Source: Azospirillum doebereinerae (GTDB lineage Bacteria; Pseudomonadota; Alphaproteobacteria; Azospirillales; Azospirillaceae). From it: a stretch of 62,169 nucleotides of DNA. Location: contig NZ_RZIJ01000033.1 in NCBI RefSeq assembly GCF_003989665.1, forward strand, positions 1-62,169, read 5' to 3'. Each line of letters opens with the position of its first letter. Position 1 is the first letter of the stretch. Positions 16,956 through 26,489 of the stretch are shown here, one piece after another. The notes under the pieces were generated by a model, which was not told the DNA's origin, ran no database searches, and saw only the letters and a program-made list of their open reading frames with translations. Position numbers and translations under genes: made by a program.

Positions 16956-18127
16956 CACGCCGCCTTCGGCATCAGCGTCTCGGCCAGCCGCACCCAATAG
17001 CTGAGGCCGATGGGCAGCACCGCGTCGTTGAAGTCGTAGTGCGGGCTGTGCAGGTTGCGCCCGCCGTCCGACGGGCCGGCGCCGATCCAGACATAGGAGC
17101 CGGGACGCTTCTGCAGCATGAAGGCGAAGTCCTCGGCGCCCATGCTGGGCATCGGGTCGAGGTCGACGGCGCTCTCGCCGACGACGCGGACGGCGACCTG
17201 CCGGGCGATCTCGGTCTCGGCCGCGCTGTTGACGGTGGCGGGGTAGCGGCGCTCGTAGCGCAGGCTGGCCTCCACCCCGTAGGCCTTGGCGATGGCGGTC
17301 GCCAGTTCGCCCATGCGGCGCTCCATCAAATCCTGCACCTCGCCCCGGAAGGTGCGGACGGTCCCGCGCAGCACGGCGGTGGCCGGCAGCACGTTCCAGG
17401 TGTCGCCGGCGTGGAACTGGGTGACGCTGACCACCGCCGCATCCACCGGATGGACGTTTCGGGCCGGGATGGTCTGGAAGGCCGCGACGATCTGGCTGCC
17501 GACCAGGATGGTGTCGGTGCCCAGATTCGGCATGGCGGCGTGGGTGCCGCGCCCGGTCAGGGTCAGCTCGAACACGTCGTAGGCGGCCATGATCGGTCCG
17601 GGCCGCAGCGCGATGCGGCCGACGTCCAGACCCGGCCAGTTGTGCATGCCGAAGATCCGCTCGACGGGGAAGCGGTCGAACAGCCCCTCCTCCACCATCA
17701 CCCGGCCGCCGCCGTCGTTCTCCTCGGCGGGCTGGAAGACGAAGGCGATGGAGCCCTGGAAGTTCGGCTTCTCCGACAGATGACGGGCGGCGCCCAGCAG
17801 CATCGCCGTGTGCCCGTCATGCCCGCAGGCGTGCATCCGGCCCGGATTGCGCGAACGGTAGGGGAGGTTGGTTTCCTCTTGGATGTGCAGCGCGTCCATG
17901 TCGGCGCGGAAGGCGACCGACGGCCCCTCGCCGTTGCGCAGGATGCCGACCACGCCGGTCTTGGCCAGCCCGCGATGCACCTCCAGCCCGAAGGAGGTCA
18001 GCTTTTCCGCGACGAAGTCGCTGGTCCGCACCTCCTCGAAGGCGGTTTCCGGATGGGCGTGCAGGTCGTGCCGCCACGCCGTCACATCGGCCGTCAGCCC
18101 ATCGATTCCCGCCACCGTCTCGACCAT
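16955..18127 (-). CDS. M20-family amidohydrolase (hippurate / N-acyl amino acid hydrolase type)
   Basis: This 390-residue zinc or manganese hydrolase cleaves N-acyl amino acids such as hippurate or N-acetyl amino acids. Metal-site motifs of the M20D group are present: HACGHDGH (residues 99-106, with the Cys101 ligand), QPAEEN, GTHAAMPNLGTD in the lid domain, and MGAEDFAFML near the end. The upstream frame is open for 26 more codons, but MVETVAG at 18127 has a better purine-rich leader and matches family length. It is the first gene of a pair with a GNAT acetyltransferase. Confidence 0.92.
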   Translation of the reverse strand: MVETVAGIDGLTADVTAWRHDLHAHPETAFEEVRTSDFVAEKLTSFGLEVHRGLAKTGVVGILRNGEGPSVAFRADMDALHIQEETNLPYRSRNPGRMHACGHDGHTAMLLGAARHLSEKPNFQGSIAFVFQPAEENDGGGRVMVEEGLFDRFPVERIFGMHNWPGLDVGRIALRPGPIMAAYDVFELTLTGRGTHAAMPNLGTDTILVGSQIVAAFQTIPARNVHPVDAAVVSVTQFHAGDTWNVLPATAVLRGTVRTFRGEVQDLMERRMGELATAIAKAYGVEASLRYERRYPATVNSAAETEIARQVAVRVVGESAVDLDPMPSMGAEDFAFMLQKRPGSYVWIGAGPSDGGRNLHSPHYDFNDAVLPIGLSYWVRLAETLMPKAA

Positions 18128-18269
18128 GATCCCCGTTCCTTCCGTTCCGCCGGCCTCCTCGCCGGCACGCGTGGGCGATCTTGCCCATGATGCGCACGCC
18201 TGCAAAAGGGCTTTGTGGCGGTTCCGCCTCGGAACGCTGTGTTTTTCATCCTGCAGTATGCATGGGCTT

Positions 18270-18302
18270 TTGACAGGGCACGAACATACGATGTATCGAT
18301 AC
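18270..18302 (+). promoter_or_regulatory. Candidate TonB-receptor promoter: TTGACA box and 10-bp palindrome
   Basis: A consensus -35 TTGACA lies at 18270-18275, with only poor -10 matches at proper spacing (around 18293). A perfect palindrome GTATCGATAC lies at 18293-18302, about 90 bp before the receptor ATG. The palindrome would overlap the -10 region, fitting a repressor site. Identity with a Fur, Irr or other known box is not evident. Confidence 0.35.
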
Positions 18303-18387
18303 GGACATATCGTTGGGCGGCCGGCCGGGGGCGGAGTGACGGGCTGCCAATGCGGTGGATCGCGATACGGTCGTTCAAGGGGATGAG

Positions 18388-20421
18388 ATGCGTAATTCCT
18401 GTGTGTATATGACGTGTTCGGTCGTGGCGTTGCTCTCGGGCGGGGCTGGGGCGGCGGAGTCGCCGTCCAGCGTCTTCACGCTGGGCCAGATCAACGTGTC
18501 GGCCCAGACGGGCGGGCAACCCATCGGCGGCGCCAGCCTGTCGGCCGAGGAGATCCTAACCTTCAACAAGCCGACCCTCGACCAAGCCCTGGATCTCGTC
18601 CCCGGCGTCGTGTCGTCCACGACCGGCGGGCAGCGCAACGAGCGGCTGGTCTATGTGCGTGGATTCGACCGCTTCCAGATTCCGCTGTCGCTGGACGGCG
18701 TCCGCGTCTATCTGCCCGCCGACAACCGGCTGGATTTCGGCCGTTTCCTGACCCCCGACCTGTCGGAAATCCAGGTGTCGAAGGGCTACGCCTCGGTGCT
18801 GGACGGGCCGGGCGCCATGGGCGGCGCCATCAACCTCGTCACCCGCAAGCCGACCCGCGAGTTCGAGGGTGAGTTGCGCGCCGGCCTATCCTTCGACAAC
18901 GATGCGGCGTTTGGCGGCTACACCACCTACGGGTCGGTCGGCACCCGGCAGGAGCGCTTCTATCTCCAGGCCAGCGGCACCAAGACCGAGACGACCCACA
19001 CCGGCCTGCCCGACGACTTCAAGGCGGTGCCCAGCGAGAACGGCGGCAACCGCAACCAGTCGCACACCGCCGACTGGCGGGTGAACCTGAAGGCCGGATT
19101 CACGCCGAACGACACCGACGAGTACTCGGTCAATGTCCTCAAGCAGTCGGGCAGCAAGGGCGCCCCGCTGAACGTCAACGACACCACCGCCAACCAACGC
19201 TACTGGAGCTGGCCCTACTGGGATTTGCAAAGCGTCTACTGGCTGTCCAACACCAAGCTGGGGAGCGCGTCCTACGCCAAGACAAAGCTGTATTACAACA
19301 CCTTCCAGAACGGGCTGTACTCCTTCGACGATCCCGGCCTGACGCGGCAGACCCTGGCTCGCTCCTTCCGCAGCTACTACGACGACAAGGCCTATGGCGG
19401 CAGCCTGGAGCTGGGCACCGATCTGATCCCGATGAACACGCTGAAGGGCGCGCTGCACGTCCGCCGCGACGACCACCGCGAATGGCAGCGCCTCTACCCC
19501 GGCAATTTCGTGGAGCCCAAGCAGCAGGCGCTGGAGGACACCTGGTCGGTCGCGCTGGAGAACAGCGTCCATGTCACCGACGCGCTCGACGTCGTGCTGG
19601 GCGTCAGCCACGACTGGCGCCGCCTGCACAAGGCGCAGGATTGGAACGGCACCGCCACCGGCTCGATGCTCGACTACAAGCGCGCCGACAGCGACGCCAC
19701 GAACGGGCAGGGCGCGGTGATCCACCGCTTCTCCAAGACCGGCGAGGCGCACGCCAGCGTGTCGGCCCGCAGCCGCTTCCCCAGCCTCTTCGAGCGTTTC
19801 AGCACGCGCTTCAACGGCACCGCCTCCAACCCGGATCTGAAGCCGGAGCGGGCGATCAACTACGAGGTCGGAGCCTCGGAACGCTTCGGATCGACCCGGA
19901 TCGAGGGCGCGCTGTTCCTCAGCCGCCTGCGCGACGTGATCGCCAACGCTCCCATCGTCATCAACGGCCAAGCGACGACGCAGAGCCGCAACATGGCCTC
20001 GGGCCTCTACCGGGGCTTCGAGGTCGGGGTGAGCACCAGCCTGACCCCCATGCTCGATGTCGGCGGCAACTACACACTGACGATCCGCTCGCTGTCCGAC
20101 CCGGCCGTGCCGAACATGAAGGCGGTGGGCACGCCCAACCACAAGGTCTTCCTGCACGCCGACTGGCGCCCGACCGACAGTCTGACCGTCGTCCCCAGCG
20201 TCGAGGCGGCGAGCGGCCGCTACAGCCAGAGCACGTCGGGCACCGTGTTCCTGGGCAACGGCGGCTACCTTCTGGCCAATCTCCAGGCCAGCTACGCCCT
20301 GACCGCCAACGCCGAGTTGTCGGCCGGCGTGCGCAACCTGTTCGATTCCAACTACTCGCTGGCCGACGGCTTCCCGGAGCCGGGCCGGACGGCGTTCGTG
20401 ACCGCGCGCTACACCTTCTGA
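18388..20421 (+). CDS. TonB-dependent outer-membrane receptor
   Basis: This 677-residue outer-membrane beta-barrel imports a scarce ligand using TonB energy. It has a signal peptide ending near GGAGAAES, a TonB-box-like QINVSAQ, a plug domain (about 45-155: LDQALDLVPGVV, RGFDRFQIPLSLDGVRV, SEIQVSKGYASVLDGPGAMGGAINLVTRKP) and a barrel ending in VTARYTF with the terminal Phe typical of BAM substrates. The ATG at 18388 follows AAGGGGATGAG and was preferred to a GTG 33 bp upstream. A strong hairpin follows, so the downstream importer genes have their own transcript. The ligand is unknown; a siderophore, metal chelate or organosulfur compound is possible. Confidence 0.93.
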   Translation: MRNSCVYMTCSVVALLSGGAGAAESPSSVFTLGQINVSAQTGGQPIGGASLSAEEILTFNKPTLDQALDLVPGVVSSTTGGQRNERLVYVRGFDRFQIPLSLDGVRVYLPADNRLDFGRFLTPDLSEIQVSKGYASVLDGPGAMGGAINLVTRKPTREFEGELRAGLSFDNDAAFGGYTTYGSVGTRQERFYLQASGTKTETTHTGLPDDFKAVPSENGGNRNQSHTADWRVNLKAGFTPNDTDEYSVNVLKQSGSKGAPLNVNDTTANQRYWSWPYWDLQSVYWLSNTKLGSASYAKTKLYYNTFQNGLYSFDDPGLTRQTLARSFRSYYDDKAYGGSLELGTDLIPMNTLKGALHVRRDDHREWQRLYPGNFVEPKQQALEDTWSVALENSVHVTDALDVVLGVSHDWRRLHKAQDWNGTATGSMLDYKRADSDATNGQGAVIHRFSKTGEAHASVSARSRFPSLFERFSTRFNGTASNPDLKPERAINYEVGASERFGSTRIEGALFLSRLRDVIANAPIVINGQATTQSRNMASGLYRGFEVGVSTSLTPMLDVGGNYTLTIRSLSDPAVPNMKAVGTPNHKVFLHADWRPTDSLTVVPSVEAASGRYSQSTSGTVFLGNGGYLLANLQASYALTANAELSAGVRNLFDSNYSLADGFPEPGRTAFVTARYTF

Positions 20422-20442
20422 CGCCTGTCCCGTTCTGAAATC

Positions 20443-20488
20443 ACAAAGCGCGTCTGCCAAGGGACTTTCCTCGGCAGGCGCGCTTTGT
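20443..20488 (+). terminator. Strong hairpin after the TonB receptor gene
   Basis: ACAAAGCGCG-t-CTGCC pairs with GGCAG-g-CGCGCTTTGT, leaving a 14-nt loop. It starts 21 bp after the stop codon. The trailing sequence is only weakly T-rich, so termination may be partly factor dependent. Confidence 0.7.
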
Positions 20489-20576
20489 CGTTTCCGGCAC
20501 ACGCCCGAAATTCACAGCCCGTTCTGCGCATTATAAATCCACTTGCAAGATAGGAAATTTGAATCGATGATGAATT

Positions 20577-20594
20577 TGTGATGTGGATATCACA
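20577..20594. promoter_or_regulatory. Inverted repeat TGTGAT-N6-ATCACA upstream of the importer operon
   Basis: Six-base perfect arms flank GTGGAT in an AT-rich stretch (about 20510-20640), distinct from the GC-rich surroundings. It lies 67 bp before the first gene of the nitroreductase-importer operon. It looks like a CRP/FNR-superfamily or TetR/GntR-type site, but its spacing is not that of canonical CRP (N6 between TGTGA and TCACA; here N8). Confidence 0.5.
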
Positions 20595-20660
20595 GAACAA
20601 CGGAATTATTTCGCACAATCCCTAGCCCCTTGGAATCACCGGGATCGGAGGAACGACACG

Positions 20661-20891
20661 ATGCAGCGCTCGAACGACATCGACCTGATGGTGGTGGCCT
20701 CCCTGATGCCGACGCCCGATGGGCTGCTCCTGCTGGCCGCGCTGGACGGCTGGGATCCCGCCGGGCACCGGCCCCGCCCCGCCGTCTCGAAGCCCAGCGC
20801 CGACGCCACCGGCCTCGCGCTGTTGCTGAGCGTCGCGACGCTGACCGTCGGCCTGCTGGCGCTGTTGCCGGCGATCGCCTGGGCCCCCTGA
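20661..20891 (+). CDS. Small single-span membrane protein, unknown function
   Basis: This 76-residue protein starts at an ATG preceded by GGAGGAACGACACG. The N-terminal half is hydrophilic (MQRSNDIDLMVVASLMP), then a proline-rich stretch, and the C-terminal about 22 residues form a transmembrane helix (GLALLLSVATLTVGLLALLPAIAW). I recognise no family. It opens an operon with a nitroreductase 25 bp downstream and an SsuABC-type importer, so it may be an accessory membrane anchor. Coding status rests on the ribosome site and tight spacing. Confidence 0.6.
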   Translation: MQRSNDIDLMVVASLMPTPDGLLLLAALDGWDPAGHRPRPAVSKPSADATGLALLLSVATLTVGLLALLPAIAWAP

Positions 20892-20916
20892 CCGCAACCC
20901 GACGAAGAGCGACGCC

Positions 20917-21528
20917 ATGCCCGACACCGCCTCGCCCCTTCATGACGATGGGGCCGCCCTCCCGGCCGCCGGCCCGCTGTTCCTCGACGCGCGCACGCCG
21001 CAATCCTGGTCCGACCGGCCGGTCCCGGCCGAGACGCTGCGCCGCCTCTACGAGCTGGCACGGCTGGCCCCTACGGCGTTCAACAGCAGCCCCGCCCGCG
21101 TGGTCTTCCTGACGACGCCCGAGGCCAAGGAACGGCTCCGCCCGGCGCTCAGCAAGGGCAACCTGCCCAAGTTGAAGGCCGGGGCCATCGCCATCGTCGC
21201 CCACGATCTGCGCTTCTTCGAGCATCTGCCCCGCCTCAGCCCGCATTACGACCCGTCGGCGCTGTTCACCGACAACCCGTCCCTCGCCGAGACCACCGCG
21301 TTCCGCAACGGCACGCTCCAGGCCGGCTACCTGATCCTGGCGGCGCGGCTGCTGGGGCTGGACGCCGGGCCGATGTCCGGCTTCGACAACGCTGCGCTGG
21401 ACGCCGAGTTCTTTCCCGGCGGGCGCGTCCGCTCGAACATCCTGGTCGCGCTGGGCCACGCCGATGGCCCGCCGGCCCGTCCGCGCGCGCCGCGCCTGGA
21501 CGTCGACGAGGCCGTGACCATCCTCTGA
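20917..21528 (+). CDS. Nitroreductase-fold flavoprotein, RutE-like (malonic semialdehyde reductase type)
   Basis: This 203-residue FMN enzyme has the RutE/HadB features LFLDARTPQSWSDRPVP, LARLAPTAFNSSPARVVFL (flavin-contact region, about residues 45-65), TAFRNGTLQAGYLILAARLLGLDAGPMSGFD, and a C-terminal NILVALG. RutE reduces malonic semialdehyde in pyrimidine degradation, but no other rut gene is present. Here it sits between a small membrane protein and a sulfonate-type importer. A different role, such as flavin-dependent reduction supporting the downstream monooxygenase-like protein, is possible. Family is certain; substrate is not. Confidence 0.88.
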   Translation: MPDTASPLHDDGAALPAAGPLFLDARTPQSWSDRPVPAETLRRLYELARLAPTAFNSSPARVVFLTTPEAKERLRPALSKGNLPKLKAGAIAIVAHDLRFFEHLPRLSPHYDPSALFTDNPSLAETTAFRNGTLQAGYLILAARLLGLDAGPMSGFDNAALDAEFFPGGRVRSNILVALGHADGPPARPRAPRLDVDEAVTIL

Positions 21529-21571
21529 TTTCCCTTCTTTTCCGATCTGTCCTCCTGGAGCCCGCCTTCCC

Positions 21572-22600
21572 ATGACCGCGCCGTCCCTGTTCGATCCGTC
21601 CAGCCTGTCCCGCCGTTCGCTGCTGCGCGCGGGCGCCGTCGCCGCCTCTGCCGCCGCGCTCGGCGGCGTGATCCCGTCCGTGCTGGCCGCCCCCGCTCCG
21701 GCGGCGCTGAAGCCGATCCGGCTGGCCTGGAACACCGGCGCCGTCTGCGGCGCGCCCATCGTGGTCGCGCAGAAGAACGGCTTCTTCGCCAAACATGGGC
21801 TGGACGTCGAATACGTGAATTTCGCCGGCTCGACCGAACAGCTTCTGGAGGCCATCGCCACCGGCAAGGCCGACGCCGGCCACGGCATGGCGCTGCGATG
21901 GTTGAAGCCGCTGGAGCAGGGCTTCGACGTCAAGATCGCCACCGGCGTGCACGGCGGCTGCATGCGGCTGCTGACCCCCAAGGCCGGCGGCGTCACCGAC
22001 ATCAAGCAACTGCGCGGCAAGGTGGTGGGGATCAGCGACCTCGCCAGCCCGGCCAAGCATTTCTTCTCGATCCTGCTGGCCAAGGACGGTATCGACCCCA
22101 ACACCGAGGTCGAATGGCGCGTCTACCCCGGCGACCTGCTGGGCGTCGCGGTCGACAAGGGCGAGGCGCAGGCCATCGCCCACTGGGATCCGGTCGCCTA
22201 CCAGTTCCTGAAGTCGGGCAACCTCGTGGAGATCGCCAGCAACCTGTCCGGCGAATACGCCAACCGGGTCTGCTGCGTGGTCGGCGTGCGCAACACGCTG
22301 CTGCGCGACGACAAGCCGGCGGTCCAGGCGCTGGTCCGCGCCCTGCTCGAGGCGCAGGACTACAGCGCCCACAACCCGGCGGAAGCCGCCAAGGCCTATC
22401 AGGAATACGCCCCCAAGGCGAGCCTGGAGGATTTGACCGCGCAGCTCAGCAGCCACACCCACCACCACCACCCGCAGGGCAACGACATCCGTCGCGAGGT
22501 CGCGCAATACGCCGAGGCGCTGAAGTCGGTGAAGGTGTTCAAGCCGACCACCGACACCGCCAAATTCGCGGAGCGCGTCACGACCGACGTGTTCGGCTGA
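21572..22600 (+). CDS. SsuA/NrtA-type periplasmic binding protein, Tat signal, His cluster
   Basis: This 342-residue binding protein belongs to the nitrate/sulfonate/taurine class. It has a Tat-type leader (SRRSLLRAGAVAASAAALGG), suggesting export in folded form. The core motif IVVAQKNGFFAKHGLDVEYVNFAGSTEQLLEAIATGKADAGHGMAL is typical. Near the C-terminus residues 295-301 are HTHHHHP, a histidine cluster that could bind metal; it is not needed for sulfonate binding in SsuA. It is followed 26 bp later by its permease and then its ATPase. The ligand is unknown; an organosulfonate or a metal-chelate ligand both fit. Confidence 0.9.
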   Translation: MTAPSLFDPSSLSRRSLLRAGAVAASAAALGGVIPSVLAAPAPAALKPIRLAWNTGAVCGAPIVVAQKNGFFAKHGLDVEYVNFAGSTEQLLEAIATGKADAGHGMALRWLKPLEQGFDVKIATGVHGGCMRLLTPKAGGVTDIKQLRGKVVGISDLASPAKHFFSILLAKDGIDPNTEVEWRVYPGDLLGVAVDKGEAQAIAHWDPVAYQFLKSGNLVEIASNLSGEYANRVCCVVGVRNTLLRDDKPAVQALVRALLEAQDYSAHNPAEAAKAYQEYAPKASLEDLTAQLSSHTHHHHPQGNDIRREVAQYAEALKSVKVFKPTTDTAKFAERVTTDVFG

Positions 22601-22626
22601 CCGGTCCGAGGAACGGAGACGGCATC

Positions 22627-23660
22627 ATGAGCGTCAACGACACGGCCGCCGGTCTGATGGCGGAGGACGGGGGAGCGGAGGGGGAAGCCCTCTCCGCGTC
22701 CGGGATCCGGGCGCGCTTCGGTCTGGCGGCGGCGGCGGGGCTGTGGTTCGCCGCCGCCGCCGTCACCGCCCTATGGCCGGATTCCGATCCCGACGCCTGG
22801 CCGCGCACCGGCGAGTTCGCCAGCCTGCTGGTCGTGGCCGGCGGCGCGCTGGTGCTGGCGCTGCCCTTCTCGCTGAGCGGCGTCGCCCGATGGAAGCCGG
22901 TCACCGACCGTCTGGTCGCGGCGGTGCCGTGGCTGGTGGTGCTGGCGCTTGGCCTGATCGGGTGGGAGATCCTGACGGCGAAGCTGAACCTGCTGCCGCG
23001 CCCCTTCTTCGCCCCGCCGCAGGCGCTGCTGGAGGTCTATCTCGACGACTGGCCGCGCCTGCTGGACTGCTTCGCCGCGTCGCTGAAACTGCTGTTCACC
23101 GGCTACGCCATCGGCGCCGCGCTGGGCATCGTCACCGGCGTCGCCATCGGCTGGTCGCGGGCGGTGGGCTATTGGGTGCATCCGGTGCTGCGGTTGATCG
23201 GGCCGCTGCCGGCCACCGCCTGGCTGCCCATCGCCTTCTTCGCCTTCCCGTCGAGTTGGAGCGCCAGCGTCTTCCTGATCGCGCTCGCCACCGGCGTGCC
23301 GGTGACCATCCTGACCTGGTCGGGCGTGGCCGGGGTGAACAGCGCCTATTACGACATCGCCCGCACGCTGGGGGCTTCGCAGCGCTTCCTGGTGTTGCGC
23401 GTCGCCGTTCCCGCCGCCATGCCGCACGTCTTCGTCGGGCTGTTCATGGGGTTGGGCGCGTCCTTCGCCGTGCTGGTGGTGGCCGAGATGCTGGGCGTGA
23501 AGTCGGGCATCGGCTGGTACCTGCAATGGGCGCAAGGCTGGGCGGCCTACGCCAACATGTACGCGGCGCTGCTGGTGATGGCGCTGGTCTGCTCCGGTCT
23601 GGTGACGCTGCTGTTCCGCGTCCGCGACCGCCTGCTCGCGTGGCAGAAGGGAATGTTGAA

Positions 23661-23667
<7 letters not shown>
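22627..23667 (+). CDS. SsuC/TauC-type ABC permease
   Basis: This 346-residue inner-membrane subunit has two or three extra N-terminal hydrophobic segments before a standard BPD_transp_1 domain (about 150-340). The EAA loop is visible (YYDIARTLGASQRFLVLRVAVPAAMPHVFVGL). ATG 22627 (MSVNDTAAGL) was chosen over an open upstream extension, because it follows GAGGAACGGAGACGG after the binding-protein gene. Its stop overlaps the ATPase start (ATGGTAG). It should dimerise and partner with the adjacent binding protein and ATPase. Confidence 0.92.
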
Positions 23668-24464
<797 letters not shown>

Positions 24465-24474
24465 GGAGAACCGC

Positions 24475-24786
24475 ATGATCACCGCCATCGTCCGCTACCG
24501 CTTGCCCGCCACCATCGGGCGCGAGGCGTGCCGGGAGCATTTCCACCGCATCGCCGCCGGGTTCGGCGACATCCCCGGCTTGATCCGCAAGCAGTTCATC
24601 TGGAGCGAGACCGGCACCGCCGGCGGCGTCTACCAATGGGCCAGCGTCGCCGACGCCAAGCGCTTCTATCAGGGGCCGTGGCTGGACGGAATCCTCGCCC
24701 GCTACGGCACCTACCCGGAAATCGAGTATTTCGAGACCTTGGCCGTCACCGAGAATCCGGGTGGGGCGGTGGTGCTCGATCCCTGA
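24475..24786 (+). CDS. YdhR-like putative monooxygenase, dimeric alpha/beta barrel
   Basis: This 103-residue protein resembles the YdhR family in the segment DIPGLIRKQFIWSETGTAGGVYQWASVADAKRFYQGPW. Members are small ferredoxin-fold dimers related to ActVA-Orf6 monooxygenases, though activity is proven for few. It follows the ATPase by 10 bp with GAGGAGAACCGC as ribosome site and ends the operon. With the nitroreductase it may form a small oxidative step on the imported compound; that is inference. Confidence 0.8.
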   Translation: MITAIVRYRLPATIGREACREHFHRIAAGFGDIPGLIRKQFIWSETGTAGGVYQWASVADAKRFYQGPWLDGILARYGTYPEIEYFETLAVTENPGGAVVLDP

Positions 24787-24810
24787 CCGGACGGAAGATG
24801 GGGCAGGGCG

Positions 24811-24954
24811 TCAGTGCCGGACGCGGGGCCGCCGGTAAATGAACCAGTAGACCGCGCCGCCCAGCACGGCCCCGCCGACCCAGTTGCCCAGGGTCACCGC
24901 GCCGAGGTTCATCAGGTAATGGCCGACGTCGATTGTCCATGATGACGGGTCCAT
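24811..24954 (-). pseudogene. C-terminal remnant of a formate/nitrite channel (FNT family)
   Basis: Read on the minus strand, this encodes MDPSSWTIDVGHYLMNLG, then AVTLGNWVGGAVLGGAVYW, then FIYRRPRVH and a stop. It matches the last transmembrane region of FocA/NirC proteins (NL-x-PVTLGN-x-GG...YW). A stop lies two codons before the first ATG, and nothing upstream encodes the other five helices of this roughly 270-residue family. It is therefore a 47-residue fragment, not a working channel. It may mark a deletion junction between the importer operon and the anti-sigma gene. Confidence 0.8.
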
Positions 24955-25026
24955 GGTTCATGGAAGCCGGAGGGACGTTGAGCCCTCGGCCGTCCGACCG
25001 TCATTGATCTGCCTCCGCTTTCCGCC

Positions 25027-25746
25027 TTAAAGCGGCCGTCTGGCGAACCCTTTGGCCAGGATCGGACCGGTCGGCCGGCCGGTGGGGGAGCCGCCCGCCT
25101 GTTCGAGCGTCAGCTCGTAGAGCTGGTCGCGCCGGGGCCTGGGAAGCGCCGGCGCCTGCAAGACCGCCGATTGCGAACCCCGGACGAGGCCGAGCGATAC
25201 AGGCCCCATCTCGCGCGAGGGCAGGGTCCAGACCTGGATGGTCTTGTCGGCCGGCACGGCGAATTCGTTGAGCAGCCGAACCTTGGCGGTGTCGTTGCCG
25301 AAATCCTCGACGACGGCCTGGGCCTCGCCCGTCTCGTTGAGCAGCACGGCGATCACCAGCGGCTCCACGGTCCGCGTGAGGCTCCAGGCCAGTCCAACCG
25401 CGAGCAGCAGGGAGGCGGCGAGCGCCGAAAGCGCCGTCGCCCGCCACGCGCGCGGGCGGTTGTCGTTGGAGGAGGGGGAAGAGCCGGCAGAGACGGACCT
25501 CCCGGCCGGAATGGCTGGTGCTGTCGGTAGCGCCGCCTCGATCCTGCCCCACAGCCCTTCATCGACGGCCGCCGGTTCGACCGCCGTGTCGAGCGGCAGG
25601 AAGCGCTCCCGGCTGGCGGCGACGGCGGCGCGCAGAGCGGCGTCCCGCTCCATCGCGGCTTCGACCTCGGCCTGGGCGCTTGGCTCCAGCAGGCCAAGCA
25701 CATACTCGTCGGCGATCTCGGGAAGATCCTTGCGGTCGTGTCTCAT
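25027..25746 (-). CDS. Anti-sigma factor, RskA family
   Basis: This 239-residue membrane protein should hold the co-encoded ECF sigma factor inactive. The N-terminal cytoplasmic anti-sigma domain has LPEIADEYVLGLLEPSAQAEVEAAM (about 5-35). One transmembrane helix follows near 105-125 (ALSALAASLLLAVGLAW), then a periplasmic RskA-type domain (KTIQVWTLPSREMGPVSLGLV). The start at 25746 overlaps the sigma gene stop by 4 bp (ATGA), which ensures matched production. Release may require regulated proteolysis as in other RskA proteins, but no signal is known here. Confidence 0.9.
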   Translation of the reverse strand: MRHDRKDLPEIADEYVLGLLEPSAQAEVEAAMERDAALRAAVAASRERFLPLDTAVEPAAVDEGLWGRIEAALPTAPAIPAGRSVSAGSSPSSNDNRPRAWRATALSALAASLLLAVGLAWSLTRTVEPLVIAVLLNETGEAQAVVEDFGNDTAKVRLLNEFAVPADKTIQVWTLPSREMGPVSLGLVRGSQSAVLQAPALPRPRRDQLYELTLEQAGGSPTGRPTGPILAKGFARRPL

Positions 25747-26294
25747 GCCATGCACTCCCGCAGCGCCGTGAGGCCCCGGCGGATCCAGGATTTCGTCGTG
25801 CCGAGCGGAACGCGCAGCCGGCCGGCGATCTCGCCGTGGCTGTAGCCGCCGACATAGGCCATCAGGATGCCGCGCCGCTTGGTCTCGTCGAGCGCTCCCA
25901 GGCAGTCGCGCAGCCGGCTGTCCTGGTCCAGCCTGTGCCACGACGCCATGATCTTCTCGAATTGGTCGGTGTCCAGCAGGGCTTCCAGCCGGTCGTCGGC
26001 CACCAGATCCTCGCGCTTGCCGTCGCGCAGCAGGTTGAGCGCCCGGTTGCGGACGATGGCGGTGATCCAGCCGCGCGCCGACCCGCGTTCGGGCGTGTAT
26101 TGATGGGCGCTCGTCCAGATGCGGAGAAAGGCCTCCTGCACGACCTCCTCGGCGAGATCCCGGCGGCGGACGATGCGCTCCGCGATGGCGATCAGGCGTC
26201 CGGCTTCGCCGTCGAAAATGCGCTTCAAGCCGTTCCGATCGCCCCTGGCGCAGGCCGCGAGGTCAGGCCCGAGATCGTCCATCTGCGCCTGCAT
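25743..26294 (-). CDS. ECF RNA polymerase sigma factor, SigK/RpoE-like
   Basis: This is about 183 residues with sigma-2 (RIVRRRDLAEEVVQEAFLRIWTSAHQY, about 40-70) and sigma-4 (ETKRRGILMAYVGGYSHGEIAGRLRVPLGTTKSWIRRGL) regions, and no other domains. Several in-frame starts exist; 26294 (MQAQMDDLGPDL) matches family length and lies after a GGAGGG tract. It is co-transcribed with its RskA-type anti-sigma factor and is divergent from a secreted DUF4394 protein that is a natural candidate target. No promoter consensus could be assigned. Confidence 0.9.
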   Translation of the reverse strand: MQAQMDDLGPDLAACARGDRNGLKRIFDGEAGRLIAIAERIVRRRDLAEEVVQEAFLRIWTSAHQYTPERGSARGWITAIVRNRALNLLRDGKREDLVADDRLEALLDTDQFEKIMASWHRLDQDSRLRDCLGALDETKRRGILMAYVGGYSHGEIAGRLRVPLGTTKSWIRRGLTALRECMA

Positions 26295-26489
26295 CACATT
26301 CAACGTCACCCTCCATCGCGGTCCCACAGCGTAACATCCCTGCATGTGGGGCCGGACAACGAAGGCATCGCGGAAAAATATTTTCGGGGCCTGCATCCAA
26401 ACGAGGCGGCCCGTGGGTCCTCAGTTCGAGAGCGGCCAAAGGCTGCGCGCCGCGCCGCTCTCGCGACGGAAACGCACGGGAGAAAAGCC

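Noticed and set aside
20577..20594. Canonical CRP or FNR site
   Set aside because: The spacing between TGTGA and TCACA is 8, not 6, and the FNR core TTGAT-N4-ATCAA is absent. It is kept only as a generic inverted repeat.
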